A DNA stretch of 64,000 nt from Ignavibacteriota bacterium (GTDB taxonomy: Bacteria; Bacteroidota; Ignavibacteria; Ignavibacteriales; Ignavibacteriaceae): the NCBI GenBank assembly GCA_013285405.1, contig CP053446.1, forward strand, positions 967,985 through 1,031,984, given 5' to 3'. Positions 7,584-17,700 of this stretch are shown here, piece after piece; the first letter of the stretch is position 1, and the number at the start of each line of letters is the position of its first letter. The notes under the pieces are model-generated. The model saw only the letters and a program-made list of their open reading frames with translations, made no database searches and was not told the DNA's origin. The translations under genes and the position numbers were made by a program.

Positions 7584-9308
7584 TTACTTGAGCATCAACA
7601 TCTTCTTCGTTTCAACAAATGAACCGACTTGTAAGCGATAGAAGTAAATTCCACTTGACAGGTTCTGTCCGCCATTGGCGGATTCGTCAGAATGACGACC
7701 GAATTCAACTTCATAACTTCCTGCCGGAAGATATTCATCAACTAAAGTTGCAACTTCATTTCCCAGCACATCATATACTTTTAACAAGACCATCTGAGAT
7801 TGCTTCTCCGGCAATTGCCGGATCGCAATGACGAACCGTATTTTTGTACTTGGATTAAACGGGTTGGGATAATTCTGATCAAGAAAAAATTCATCAGGTG
7901 ATTGTGAGTTTTCATCATCAATAGAAGTTGGCGATTGAACATACTTTATGGTTGCATAATCAAGTGCACTCATTCCGGTTACGTAAACATTTGAAGAGGC
8001 GTCAACAAATATTCCGGTCAATTGTTCTTCGCTTCCGGCAGCACCAGAATTAGTATATTTAATAGACCAATTTTCTGTTCCGCTGTCATCGTATTTGATG
8101 GTTGTATAATCAAGTGCTGTTGTGATTCCAGTACTAGAACCAGCGGCATAAATATTACCGCTTGCATCAACTTCTATATCAACACCTTCATCAATATCAC
8201 TCGCTTCACCATTGTATCTTTTTACCCAAACAGAATCACCATCAGAATCATATTTAATTGTAACCATGTCGAAGTCATTTATGCTTCCACCATAACTTTT
8301 ACCTGTTACAAATGTGTTTCCAAGTTCATCAACTGCTAAAGAATTTGCTATATCAGTATTATTTCCGGTCCCGTTATATCTGCTAAACCAAAGCGTATCT
8401 CCAGCGGGAGAATATTTAATTGTAAAGTAATCGTCAAAAGATCCGGTATATCTGCTGCTGCCTGTAACGACAATATTTTCAGAATAATCTACCCTGACAA
8501 ACTTCCCCTCGTCGAGAGCATTATCGGTTCCATTGTGTCTTCTTACCCATTGAATCAAACCGACATTATTGTATTTGATGGTTGCATAATCAAAATGAGG
8601 GTCTCCACTTCCTGAGCTGCCACCATCACTCACTCCGGTTACATAAACATTTCCGACAATATCAACATCAATCGAATTTGCTTTATCATAATCACCTGCT
8701 GGTCCGTTGTAACTTACAACCCAAACTCTTACTCCATCTGGTGTGTACTTTATGGTTGCATAATCTTCAAATATTCCGTGAGGACTTGTGCTTCCTTCGC
8801 TTTCACCTGTCACATAAACGTTTCCTGAATCATCAATTGTTATCGCATAGGCAACATCGTTACCACCTCGTGGTCCATCGTACCTGCGTGTCCAGAGGGT
8901 ATCACCTAGAGAAGAATATTTTATGGTGAGAAAATCGAAATCAAAACCAGGACCGGAACTTCCGCCGGTAACATAGATAAAGCCTGCTTCATCAACTGCT
9001 ATTGCGTTTGCATTATCAACAGAACTTCCGGTTCCGTTGTATCTTGAAACCCACTGCTCTACTCCAGCAGAATCATATTTGAGAGTTGCATAATCTTCGG
9101 TTCCAAATCCAGCGCTCGGACTTGTACCAGTAACAAAAACATTTCCAATGTGATCAACAGCAATTGCGTTGGATTTGTCTGTTAAACTTCCCGGCCCATT
9201 ATATCTGACAGACCAGGATTGAGTTACTTGAGCCGTTGATAGTTCGGTAAAAATCAATAGCAATAAAAAACATTTGCTAAAAAAAACCGAAAGTCTAAAT
9301 GCCTCCAT
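7584..9308 (-). CDS. Secreted SBBP-repeat beta-propeller protein with T9SS sorting domain
   Basis: A 574-residue exported protein. The ATG at 9308 has a good GGAGG site 5 bases upstream and opens a signal peptide that ends near LSTAQ. Residues ~30-460 are about eight repeats of 50-57 residues, each with a core like NAIAVDHIGNVFVTG and DYATLKYDSAG, the SBBP (seven-bladed propeller) pattern. The C-terminal ~85 residues are a type A T9SS sorting domain (DQNYPNPFNPSTKIRF ... GIYFYRLQ ... VETKKMLMLK), which directs outer-membrane translocation and cell-surface attachment. Two unusual stretches in that domain, AIRQLPEKQSQMV and GRHSDESANGGQ, are translated palindromic elements (see findings). Function beyond being a surface protein is unknown. 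Confidence 0.88.
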   Translation of the reverse strand: MEAFRLSVFFSKCFLLLLIFTELSTAQVTQSWSVRYNGPGSLTDKSNAIAVDHIGNVFVTGTSPSAGFGTEDYATLKYDSAGVEQWVSRYNGTGSSVDNANAIAVDEAGFIYVTGGSSGPGFDFDFLTIKYSSLGDTLWTRRYDGPRGGNDVAYAITIDDSGNVYVTGESEGSTSPHGIFEDYATIKYTPDGVRVWVVSYNGPAGDYDKANSIDVDIVGNVYVTGVSDGGSSGSGDPHFDYATIKYNNVGLIQWVRRHNGTDNALDEGKFVRVDYSENIVVTGSSRYTGSFDDYFTIKYSPAGDTLWFSRYNGTGNNTDIANSLAVDELGNTFVTGKSYGGSINDFDMVTIKYDSDGDSVWVKRYNGEASDIDEGVDIEVDASGNIYAAGSSTGITTALDYTTIKYDDSGTENWSIKYTNSGAAGSEEQLTGIFVDASSNVYVTGMSALDYATIKYVQSPTSIDDENSQSPDEFFLDQNYPNPFNPSTKIRFVIAIRQLPEKQSQMVLLKVYDVLGNEVATLVDEYLPAGSYEVEFGRHSDESANGGQNLSSGIYFYRLQVGSFVETKKMLMLK

Positions 9309-9557
9309 TAGAGCCTCCTATTAAGATTTGTTATACAACTAGAACTGTTAATTAAAAAGTTTTTTTAATTCAGATTGTTTATACGTTTAAATCTTTTTTG
9401 ATGACTCTATATTTTATAAAATATTATTTAAATCCGCAACTATTAACCCTTTTGTCAGTAAAACAACAATTGTCAATAGCAGGAGTAACACAAATTTATT
9501 CTTTTAGTCAGAATTTTCATTCGTCCGACAGTAAACTTTAAATTTAGTTTAGAAGAC

Positions 9558-11708
9558 TTACTTAATTAGTATCATCTTCTTCGTCTCGACAAATGAACCT
9601 GCTTGTAAGCGATAGAAGTAAATTCCGGAAGATGGAAAATGTTTGATGGAAGATGTATTAAACTCAACTTCATAAGTGCCGGCAGGTTTTTCTTCGTTAA
9701 TTAATGTTGCTATTTCATTTCCAAGCACATCATAGATTTTGAGTGTGACCAAAGACCATTCGACTTCGCTCAGGGTGACAGCAGGAATGCTGAACCTGAT
9801 CTTTGTACTTGGATTGAACGGATTTGGATAATTCTGACCTAACTCAAAATCAGACGATTTTTCTGAAATGTTATTTTCATTCACTTCGGTAACTATATCA
9901 CTTATTGGTCTTCGCCAAACTCCATATCCGTTTGTTCCGCAATAAAGATAAGTTCCCATAACACGAACTCCAGTTAATTTTAAAGTTGGCAGTCCATCAT
10001 TAAATGCAAACCAGCTATTTCCGTTATCAAGAGAAACATACAATCCGGAATCAACAGTAGAAGCAAACAAAGTATTGGTATCTTGTATTGCAATAAAGTT
10101 TACATCTATCAGTTCCATCCCATTGTTTGATGGTGTCCAGTTGATTCCAAAATTTGTTGAACGATATACACCATTACTTGTTCCTGCAAACATCGTACTA
10201 CCAATAAAGCGAATGTATCTTGGAATGGCACCACCGCCAAGAAAAGAACCAACCCAATTTGTACCATTATTTGTTGAGCGAAGAACAGATCCTTCATAAA
10301 TTCCGACGAAGATAGTTCCGGCACCACCGATTGCTAAACAGGTTGGAGCCAAAGTTGTAAAACCACTCATAATTTGAATCCAGCTAAATCCATCGTCTGT
10401 TGATCGAAAAACTCCATCAGCAACAGTTTGAGTTGCGAAAATATCGTTGCTCCTCAGAGCAAGACCCGTGAACGGAAATGGATCCATCCCTGCTTTGAAC
10501 CAACCTAATCCTTCATTAGTGGATTTATATAAACCATCATCTTCTGTTCCTGCGAACCAAGCACTACCTTTGATGAGAAATTGTGTGATAACAGGCAGAG
10601 AAAAAATATTTTCAAATCCTGTATTGCGAGTTTCCCAAGTTTGAGCTGAATCATTTGAAATAAAAAATCCACCTCCATAAATAGAAGAATAAAATTTTTC
10701 TCCTCCATTCGTGTAGGACAGATGAAGGATTCTTGATTTGACAAGTCCGGTTGATGATTGGATCCACGATTGTCCCTGGTTTGTTGATCTGAAAATTCCT
10801 CCGCCCCTTGTTGCAGCAAGAACATCATCCTGAGCAAATGTTACAGCATCAATCCATCTGGGAATTAATCCATTATTATTAGAAGACCACGAAGTTCCGT
10901 TTGTTGATACATAAACTCCTCCACCCCACGGAAGCGAAAAGCTGGTTTGGTAAAGAATAGGAACAACTATTCCGAAAGAGGTAATTAATAAATCATTTAC
11001 ATATTCATTGATTGTTCCTATTGAAAGAATATCTGATTGAGACCAGCTCGCTCCATTATCAGTTGAACTGAATAATCTGGCTTCACCCGAATGTGCAGCA
11101 TAAATTGTGTTTCCAAAAGTTGCAAGGAAGTTTACATCGCTTCGGGTAGAAATATTCCAGGCGGGAAACCATGATACACCATTGTTCGTTGATCGATATA
11201 CTGCACTGTCAAGCATTCCAGCATAAAGATCACCATTGTGAATTGTAACTGCATGAACCGTAAGTGGAAGATTTCCAGTAACATTTGTCCAATCAGTACC
11301 GCTGTTTGAAGAATAAAATAATCCGTTGCCTGTTGGTGCAAGCACTTGAGTTCCGGTTGCAAAAACTTTTCCAATAAAAATTCCGGGATCTAATTGAAGT
11401 TCCCAAGTATCGCCTTGGTTTGTAGACCTGTAGAGCCCGTTACTGCTTCTTGCAAATAACGCCTCTGAACCTGCAGTAAGTCTAGTGATAAATACTCCAG
11501 GAACTTTTCCTCTCTTAGTCCAGCTAACTCCATTGTCAACAGAAGTAAAGATATCACCATCAGCGGCACCGCAAACAATATAACTTCCTGCGTTTGTGAT
11601 AGCAGCGATTTCACCACCTTCCGGTCCGTCAATGGAAGTCCATTGTGCAATGCTTACAGTTGATATCGAAACTAATAAAACAAGACGCACTAATAAATTA
11701 ATTTTCAT
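9558..11708 (-). CDS. Secreted BNR/sortilin-like propeller protein with T9SS sorting domain
   Basis: 716 residues. Signal peptide at residues 1-21 (LVRLVLLVSISTVSIAQ). Residues ~22-620 contain more than ten Asp-box-type repeats of the S-x-D/N-x-G-x-x-W form (SVDNGVSW, STNQGDTW, SSNSGTDW and others), which fold as beta-propeller blades in sialidases and sortilins but here lack any catalytic signature. The last ~85 residues are a T9SS sorting domain (GQNYPNPFNPSTKIRFSIP ... ETKKMILIK) with the inserted segment AVTLSEVEWSLV derived from a palindromic element. The gene starts 17 bases after the stop of the beta-helix gene at 11726, with an AAAGGA site, so both are probably one transcript. Confidence 0.88.
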   Translation of the reverse strand: MKINLLVRLVLLVSISTVSIAQWTSIDGPEGGEIAAITNAGSYIVCGAADGDIFTSVDNGVSWTKRGKVPGVFITRLTAGSEALFARSSNGLYRSTNQGDTWELQLDPGIFIGKVFATGTQVLAPTGNGLFYSSNSGTDWTNVTGNLPLTVHAVTIHNGDLYAGMLDSAVYRSTNNGVSWFPAWNISTRSDVNFLATFGNTIYAAHSGEARLFSSTDNGASWSQSDILSIGTINEYVNDLLITSFGIVVPILYQTSFSLPWGGGVYVSTNGTSWSSNNNGLIPRWIDAVTFAQDDVLAATRGGGIFRSTNQGQSWIQSSTGLVKSRILHLSYTNGGEKFYSSIYGGGFFISNDSAQTWETRNTGFENIFSLPVITQFLIKGSAWFAGTEDDGLYKSTNEGLGWFKAGMDPFPFTGLALRSNDIFATQTVADGVFRSTDDGFSWIQIMSGFTTLAPTCLAIGGAGTIFVGIYEGSVLRSTNNGTNWVGSFLGGGAIPRYIRFIGSTMFAGTSNGVYRSTNFGINWTPSNNGMELIDVNFIAIQDTNTLFASTVDSGLYVSLDNGNSWFAFNDGLPTLKLTGVRVMGTYLYCGTNGYGVWRRPISDIVTEVNENNISEKSSDFELGQNYPNPFNPSTKIRFSIPAVTLSEVEWSLVTLKIYDVLGNEIATLINEEKPAGTYEVEFNTSSIKHFPSSGIYFYRLQAGSFVETKKMILIK

Positions 11709-11725
11709 TTTGTGTTGTCCTTTGC

Positions 11726-14602
11726 TTATTTGAGAAGAATCATCTTCTTAGTTTGAACAAAGTTTTCTGCTTGAATTCTATACAAATAAATTCCGCTTGC
11801 AAGATGAGAAGCATTGAATTGTACAGAATGATTTCCAGCAGATTTTTCTTCATTCAATAAAGTTTTCACTTCTTCGCCAAGAATGTTATAGATTGAAAGC
11901 TGCACTAATCCAGAAACAGGAATTGAAAACTGAATAGTTGTCGTGGGATTAAATGGATTTGGAAAATTTTGTGTGAGCGAATATGAATCCGGAATCACTT
12001 CAGTTTCCTCATCTTGAATACCAACAGTTCCACCGCCTAAATTATATAAAACAAAAAGTGAATCGCTGGTTGAAGTAATAGCTATATCGGTTCTGCCGTC
12101 CCGATCAAAATCGGAAGCTATGATTGACCATGGAACTCCATTAGCATACGGGAAGTAACAATTTTCACGAGCAGTAAAATTGCCAAAGCCATCATTTAGA
12201 AAAACAGTAATTCCATTTGTATCAAGCCGGCGATTCATAGTAACAATATCTATGTCTCCATCATTTTCATAATCCATAGTTACAAAACCTTCTGTTTGCC
12301 TGGTTATAATCTCTTCATCGGCAAATGTAAAATTGCCTAAATTTTTAAGCAGCACAAGATCATTCTTATCATAGCCGGTTGTTACAATATCATTATCACC
12401 GTCACCATCAAAATCAGCCATCTCGATGCTAGAAGTACCGTAACTTGAAGTATTACCAAGTATATATCTGTAGTGTATTGCATATGGATGAATAGACCCC
12501 GAAATAATACTGTCTTTAAAAAGATAAGCTTCACCCAAAGTACCAACAGTGAGTGCAAATAATTCAAGATCGGGCTCAGAATCAAGGTTACCGATTGCAA
12601 AATCATCCATCACAGCATAAATGGTATCGGGGTAAATACTTCCAGGTTGTCTGGTTTCTCTTATCTCCCAAGTCCCCTCCCAATTCCAGACGTAAGCCAA
12701 AAAACTGCGTTGAGGCGGAAAACCAGCATCATCAATTGTTAGATATAATATAGGTTCCTGGTTATATTGATCAATGCCAACCTCCATGGATCGAACATGA
12801 CCCAGTGACTCGAGGTTTGCAAGTGTAGGAAATCCGCCAGCCCCATCTCCAAAATAAATTTGCAACCAGTTCTCTTCGTATCCGACTATCAAATCAAGAT
12901 GATCGTCCGAATCAACATCAAAAAATTTAACTCCAGTAGGTGGCCAATTACCGGTTTGAATAGTTCCCGAATGAGAGTAAGTTCTGTCACCATTGTAATG
13001 GTACAAGCGAACTTGATTGTTATCATAATCAGGGATAGCAAAACCGTCTGCAAGCAGATTATCAAATGGTGCTGAATCAATTGAGAATGCTGTTCCAGGT
13101 AATGCTGTTACGAAAGGATCTCCAAACATATCATTCATACGCGCATCGTATTCGTCGGCGCCCATGACAGGCGAAGTTTCGTTTCGGAGCTCTCCATCAA
13201 TATCAATTGTAATTCCGTCTATCGGAATTCCTCGTAAATTCGGATCCTGTGATTGGCATTCTGTCAAATGTAGATCATCAGGCGCAACAAACTCTATATC
13301 CTGAGAAATAGAATTTGTATCCAGCTCGGTTGCATTTATATAATCTCCAAATGTGTAGTAATAAACTCCATCACTATAAACCAGGATCGAAGAACCATCA
13401 GTTCTATAAATATCATTGTAATCTGTTTGAAGATTTAGTGATTGAGAGCTATTACCCTGATCATAAGTTATATTAGATCCACTTTGAACTCTATTAATAA
13501 TTATATTGTTAAAAACGTTACAATTATTGCCGTGAACACTTAGCCCGTATGTTCCATAACCGACCAAAACCATTGTGTTGAATACAATGTTTACATTACT
13601 TGCCGTAACTCTTAGTCCATAAGCTGGTTCATTTGCCCAAACTGGAACAGACGCAACATAAATCATATTATTTGCAATGTATGATGAATCAGCCTGAGCA
13701 CCACCATATCCATACAAATAAATTGCTTGCGACACCCAACCTTTAAATAAATTCTCTTCAATAATTACATATTGACCGCCATCTAAAACATTTACATAAA
13801 TACCAAGATATCCTCCTGTAGTGCTTTCGCTAAAATCAATAATGTTTTTCTTAATAATTATATTTTGACCATAAACTTGCATAGCTGCCCCACCCGGACT
13901 TCCAGAACCATTAACGGCGTAGTATCCTTTTAGGAATTGATTGTTTTCAATAACAACGTTTTCATTTTGGGTCCCGGAGCCTTCGACCCCTACCAATAAT
14001 CGAAGGAAAGTACTTTCACGAATTGTAATACCTTTTACCTGAGAAGCAAAAGCAAGTCCTGTTTCGGTACTACTTGGATCCGTACCAATAAATCTGCACC
14101 CAATAAACTCAATGTCTTCAACTAATGGAGAATTATAGAAAGAAGTTTTCAGTTCAACGAAACGATTAAAGAACACATGCTGTGATATATCATTCTCCCG
14201 GAAAGTTATATTTTGGAAGGTGACATAGTCCAAACTCACCAAAACAAGTTTTGCATCTGCTGTGCTTGGATTAGTTATGTTCCTTTCCAGAATAACATTA
14301 GCCACATTTCCTCCTGCTGCATCATCCGGTTGGAAGCTTACCCGATTGGAAGATGACAATCCATTAACTAAACTATCGAGTATAAGGACTGTATTATTGC
14401 CTCCATTCTTTGAATATGTTCCGGGACGAATGTTGAAAAACACAGGACCTGAAACTCCATTTGCTTTCAGAGCATTAGCTGCATCCTGAAGGGTTATATA
14501 ATCCGGATTGCCGCCTCCGATCGTATATGAGCCGTTCAAGGGCTGTGGAAAAATTTCCGATGTAGCGACCAAAACAAAAATTGTTGCTATTATAGTTTTC
14601 AT
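11726..14602 (-). CDS. Secreted parallel beta-helix and FG-GAP/VCBS repeat protein with T9SS sorting domain
   Basis: 958 residues, preceded by a GAGGAGG site. Signal peptide to about residue 19 (SEIFPQ). Residues ~25-440 look like a right-handed parallel beta-helix: short repeated strands such as NVVIENNQFLKGYYAV, IIIKKNIIDF, VIIEENLFKGW and VFNNIIINR. Residues ~500-860 contain FG-GAP/VCBS-type calcium-binding blades with D-x-D-x-D-G loops (DFDGDGDNDI, DYENDGDIDI, DFDRDGRTDI). The C-terminal ~80 residues are a clean T9SS sorting domain (TQNFPNPFNPTTTIQFSIP). No catalytic residues of a pectate lyase or glycosidase are evident, so a binding or structural role on the surface is more likely. First gene of a probable two-gene operon with the BNR protein. 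Confidence 0.87.
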   Translation of the reverse strand: MKTIIATIFVLVATSEIFPQPLNGSYTIGGGNPDYITLQDAANALKANGVSGPVFFNIRPGTYSKNGGNNTVLILDSLVNGLSSSNRVSFQPDDAAGGNVANVILERNITNPSTADAKLVLVSLDYVTFQNITFRENDISQHVFFNRFVELKTSFYNSPLVEDIEFIGCRFIGTDPSSTETGLAFASQVKGITIRESTFLRLLVGVEGSGTQNENVVIENNQFLKGYYAVNGSGSPGGAAMQVYGQNIIIKKNIIDFSESTTGGYLGIYVNVLDGGQYVIIEENLFKGWVSQAIYLYGYGGAQADSSYIANNMIYVASVPVWANEPAYGLRVTASNVNIVFNTMVLVGYGTYGLSVHGNNCNVFNNIIINRVQSGSNITYDQGNSSQSLNLQTDYNDIYRTDGSSILVYSDGVYYYTFGDYINATELDTNSISQDIEFVAPDDLHLTECQSQDPNLRGIPIDGITIDIDGELRNETSPVMGADEYDARMNDMFGDPFVTALPGTAFSIDSAPFDNLLADGFAIPDYDNNQVRLYHYNGDRTYSHSGTIQTGNWPPTGVKFFDVDSDDHLDLIVGYEENWLQIYFGDGAGGFPTLANLESLGHVRSMEVGIDQYNQEPILYLTIDDAGFPPQRSFLAYVWNWEGTWEIRETRQPGSIYPDTIYAVMDDFAIGNLDSEPDLELFALTVGTLGEAYLFKDSIISGSIHPYAIHYRYILGNTSSYGTSSIEMADFDGDGDNDIVTTGYDKNDLVLLKNLGNFTFADEEIITRQTEGFVTMDYENDGDIDIVTMNRRLDTNGITVFLNDGFGNFTARENCYFPYANGVPWSIIASDFDRDGRTDIAITSTSDSLFVLYNLGGGTVGIQDEETEVIPDSYSLTQNFPNPFNPTTTIQFSIPVSGLVQLSIYNILGEEVKTLLNEEKSAGNHSVQFNASHLASGIYLYRIQAENFVQTKKMILLK

Positions 14603-14748
14603 AAAACCTCCTCAAATGAAAAAATGAATATTATCTGAGGGATAAAGGTATGTTTTGAAGCGAGCGAAATATTCCTTTGGTGTTTCAATTTTTATAACTG
14701 GCGTTACATGCTGCCGGGTTACACCAATAAGATCTTAAAAAGAGGCTA

Positions 14749-17700
14749 TTAATTGAACTTTTTCTTGTATTCGAGAGGTGTGGATTTGTAGATTTCCTGG
14801 AAAGCTTTTGTGAAATATGCCTGACTACCGAACCCAACTTGATATGATATTTCTGCAATATTTCCTGCATCCTGTTTCAGCAGGTCGGCTGCTTTCTGTA
14901 GTCTAAAATTCCTTATAAATTCTGAAGCTGATTGATTAGTGATAGCTTTAATTTTTCTATGAAGCTGTGTTCTGCTCATACCCATTTCTTCAGATAACAT
15001 CTCAACAGAAAATTCTTCATTCTCGATATTCTTCTCAATCATCGAGACAAATTTATCCATAAATACTTTTTGTGTTGAAGGAACAACTGTACCCGATGGT
15101 GTATAAAGCATCTGCGACTGGAATTTTTCCCTTATCTGCTTACGGATCGTAATCAGGTTTCTCACTCTGATTTTCAGCTCATCTTCATTGAATGGTTTGA
15201 TGAGATAATCATCAGCACCTGTTTCGAGTCCTTCAAGCTTATCTTCAGTTGCAGCTTTTGCAGTTAAAAGAATTACAGGAATATGATTTGTCTTTTCATT
15301 CGTCTTAATTTTTTTACAAAGCTGATAGCCATCCATTTCTGGCATCATAATATCGCTGATGATCAGGTCAGGGATTTTTTCTTCAGCAGCTTCAAAACCT
15401 TTAACACCATTTTCAGCTTCAATTACAAAATATTTATCCTGCAAATGCTCTTTCACCATTTCTCTGAGATCGGTATTGTCTTCAACAACAAGAATAATTG
15501 TTTTGTTTGCTTCCTTGATTTCCTTTTCAGAAATAATATCTGAAGCAGGAATTTTTATTTCTTCTTTTGTTTCGGTGAACTGTTTTTGATCTTCATCTTG
15601 AACTGCTGTTACTATTTCAGTTTTACTTAAATGATTATTTCCAAGTTGAAGATAAATTATAAATGTAGTCAGGTTGTTTTTGCTTTCAACTTCAATTCTG
15701 CCTTTGTGCAATTCAACAAATTCTTTAACAAGTGAAAGACCGATTCCGGTTCCCTCAAAATTTCTTGTTCCGCTGTCATCAACTTGATAAAACCTATCGA
15801 AAATTTTTGAAACTTTGTCTGACGGTATTTCTGTCCCCGAATTTTCAAATTTGATTTCTATATGGTCTGTGTTTTTTGAAACCGAAACATTTATTGTCCC
15901 ATCTTTAGGTGTGAACTTGATTGCGTTTGAAAGAAGATTATAAAAAACAGTTTCGAGTTTTTTCTTATCGAAGAAAACAGAAACCGCAGGAGTGTTATTT
16001 GAATTTTCAATTTCTTCTCCATTAAAATTCAAATGAAGATTTTTTTGATATGCAAGAGATGAAAATGAAGCAGTGATCCTTTTCGTGAATTTTACAATAT
16101 CTTGTTCTGCACTTTCCAGCTTTGCGTTTCCTGATTCAATTCTTGAAAGTTCAAGCAATTGGTTTATAAGCTGAAGAAGTCTTGAGGCATTCCTTTTAAC
16201 AAGATTATAATCTTTTTCATCGGAAGTTTTTTCTGATTTGTGCCTCAGCTTTTCAAGTGAGCCAAGAATAATTGTCAATGGAGTTCTGAATTCATGAGAA
16301 ATGTTTGCAAAAAATCTTGATTTGATCTGATCGACTTCCTGAAGTTTATTTGCCTCAAACTCTTTTTGCTTAAAATCATTTTTCAGTTTTATTCTGTTCA
16401 TCTCGTATCTTCGTACAAAAATAAGTGCACCGATCAGAGAAAGAATATAAATTGAATACGCCCACCAGGTTTGCCAGAACGGGGGATTAACAATTAAAGA
16501 TATTTCCAATCCCGTTTCGTTCCAGTAGCCATCACTGTTTGTACCTTTTACTTTAAATTTATAATCGCCGGGACTCAAATTTGTATAAGTAACCTCACGA
16601 ATATTTCCGGCGTAAATCCAATCGTCATTAAAACCTTCAAGCTTGTAAGCATACTGATTTTTTTGAGGACTTGTAAAATCCAAGGAAGCAAATGAAAAAG
16701 AAATTATGTCCTGATCATAGTTTAAAACAATTTCATCCGTATAAGCGGAGCTTTGTTTTATAGGCGAATCTTCGGAAGGAGAAACAGTTTTATCAAACAA
16801 TTTAAACTCTGTAAGAATTATTGCCGGAGGAGTTCTCTTTTCCTGAATAGATCCGGGAGAATAAATGTTCAACCCATTTATCCCACCAAAGTACAGTGTT
16901 CCTGATTCGAAATCACGTAAACAGGATTTGGAATTAAACTCTTTTCCCTGGAGCCCATCACTCACATCATAATTTTTGAATGATCTGTTTTCCGGGTCGA
17001 ATCTTGAAATCCCGTTTGTGGTTCCAAGCCACAACATCCCTTCTTCATCTTCTATAACTGATTGGATTGTATTATCTGGCAAACCATCTATTTCCATGAA
17101 GTGAATAAATGAGTTGGTTTTTTCATCAAATAAATTTAATCCTCCGTTGTAAGTTCCAACCCATAATCTATTTTTGCTATCAATGAACAAACACACAACC
17201 CTATTGCTGCTAATGCTTGTTCCGTCTTTGTGAACATGAATAAAATGTTGAAATGTTTCAGTTTTTTTATCGAACTTGTTCGTTCCGCCTATTGTAGTAC
17301 CAAGCCATAGAAATCCATTGCGGTCTTCAACTATTGATATAACTTCCCTTGAACTAAGGAATTTATTATTTGTTGGATCATCAGGATTTTCATTGAACCG
17401 TTTAAAGGCTTTATTTTTTTTATCAAATCTGTTTAGCCCGTTTCTCCCGGTACCAATCCAGATTATTCCTTCATTGTCCTGATAGATTGAATGAATAAAA
17501 TCACCGCTGAGTGAGTTTGAATTATTCGGATCGTTTTTGAATATTTCAACTTGCTTTGTTGCTGGGTTGAACATATTCAAACCATAATCAGCCGTACCAA
17601 TCCAGACCATTCCTTCATCATCTTCGAAGATAGACGTAATATAATTACCGCTTAATGAGAAATTATTTTTTCCTGAGGCGTTCAGATTGAAGAGAATATT

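Noticed and set aside
9558..11708. Sialidase based on Asp-box repeats
   Set aside because: No catalytic Arg triad, Tyr or Glu pattern; Asp boxes occur widely in non-enzymatic propellers.
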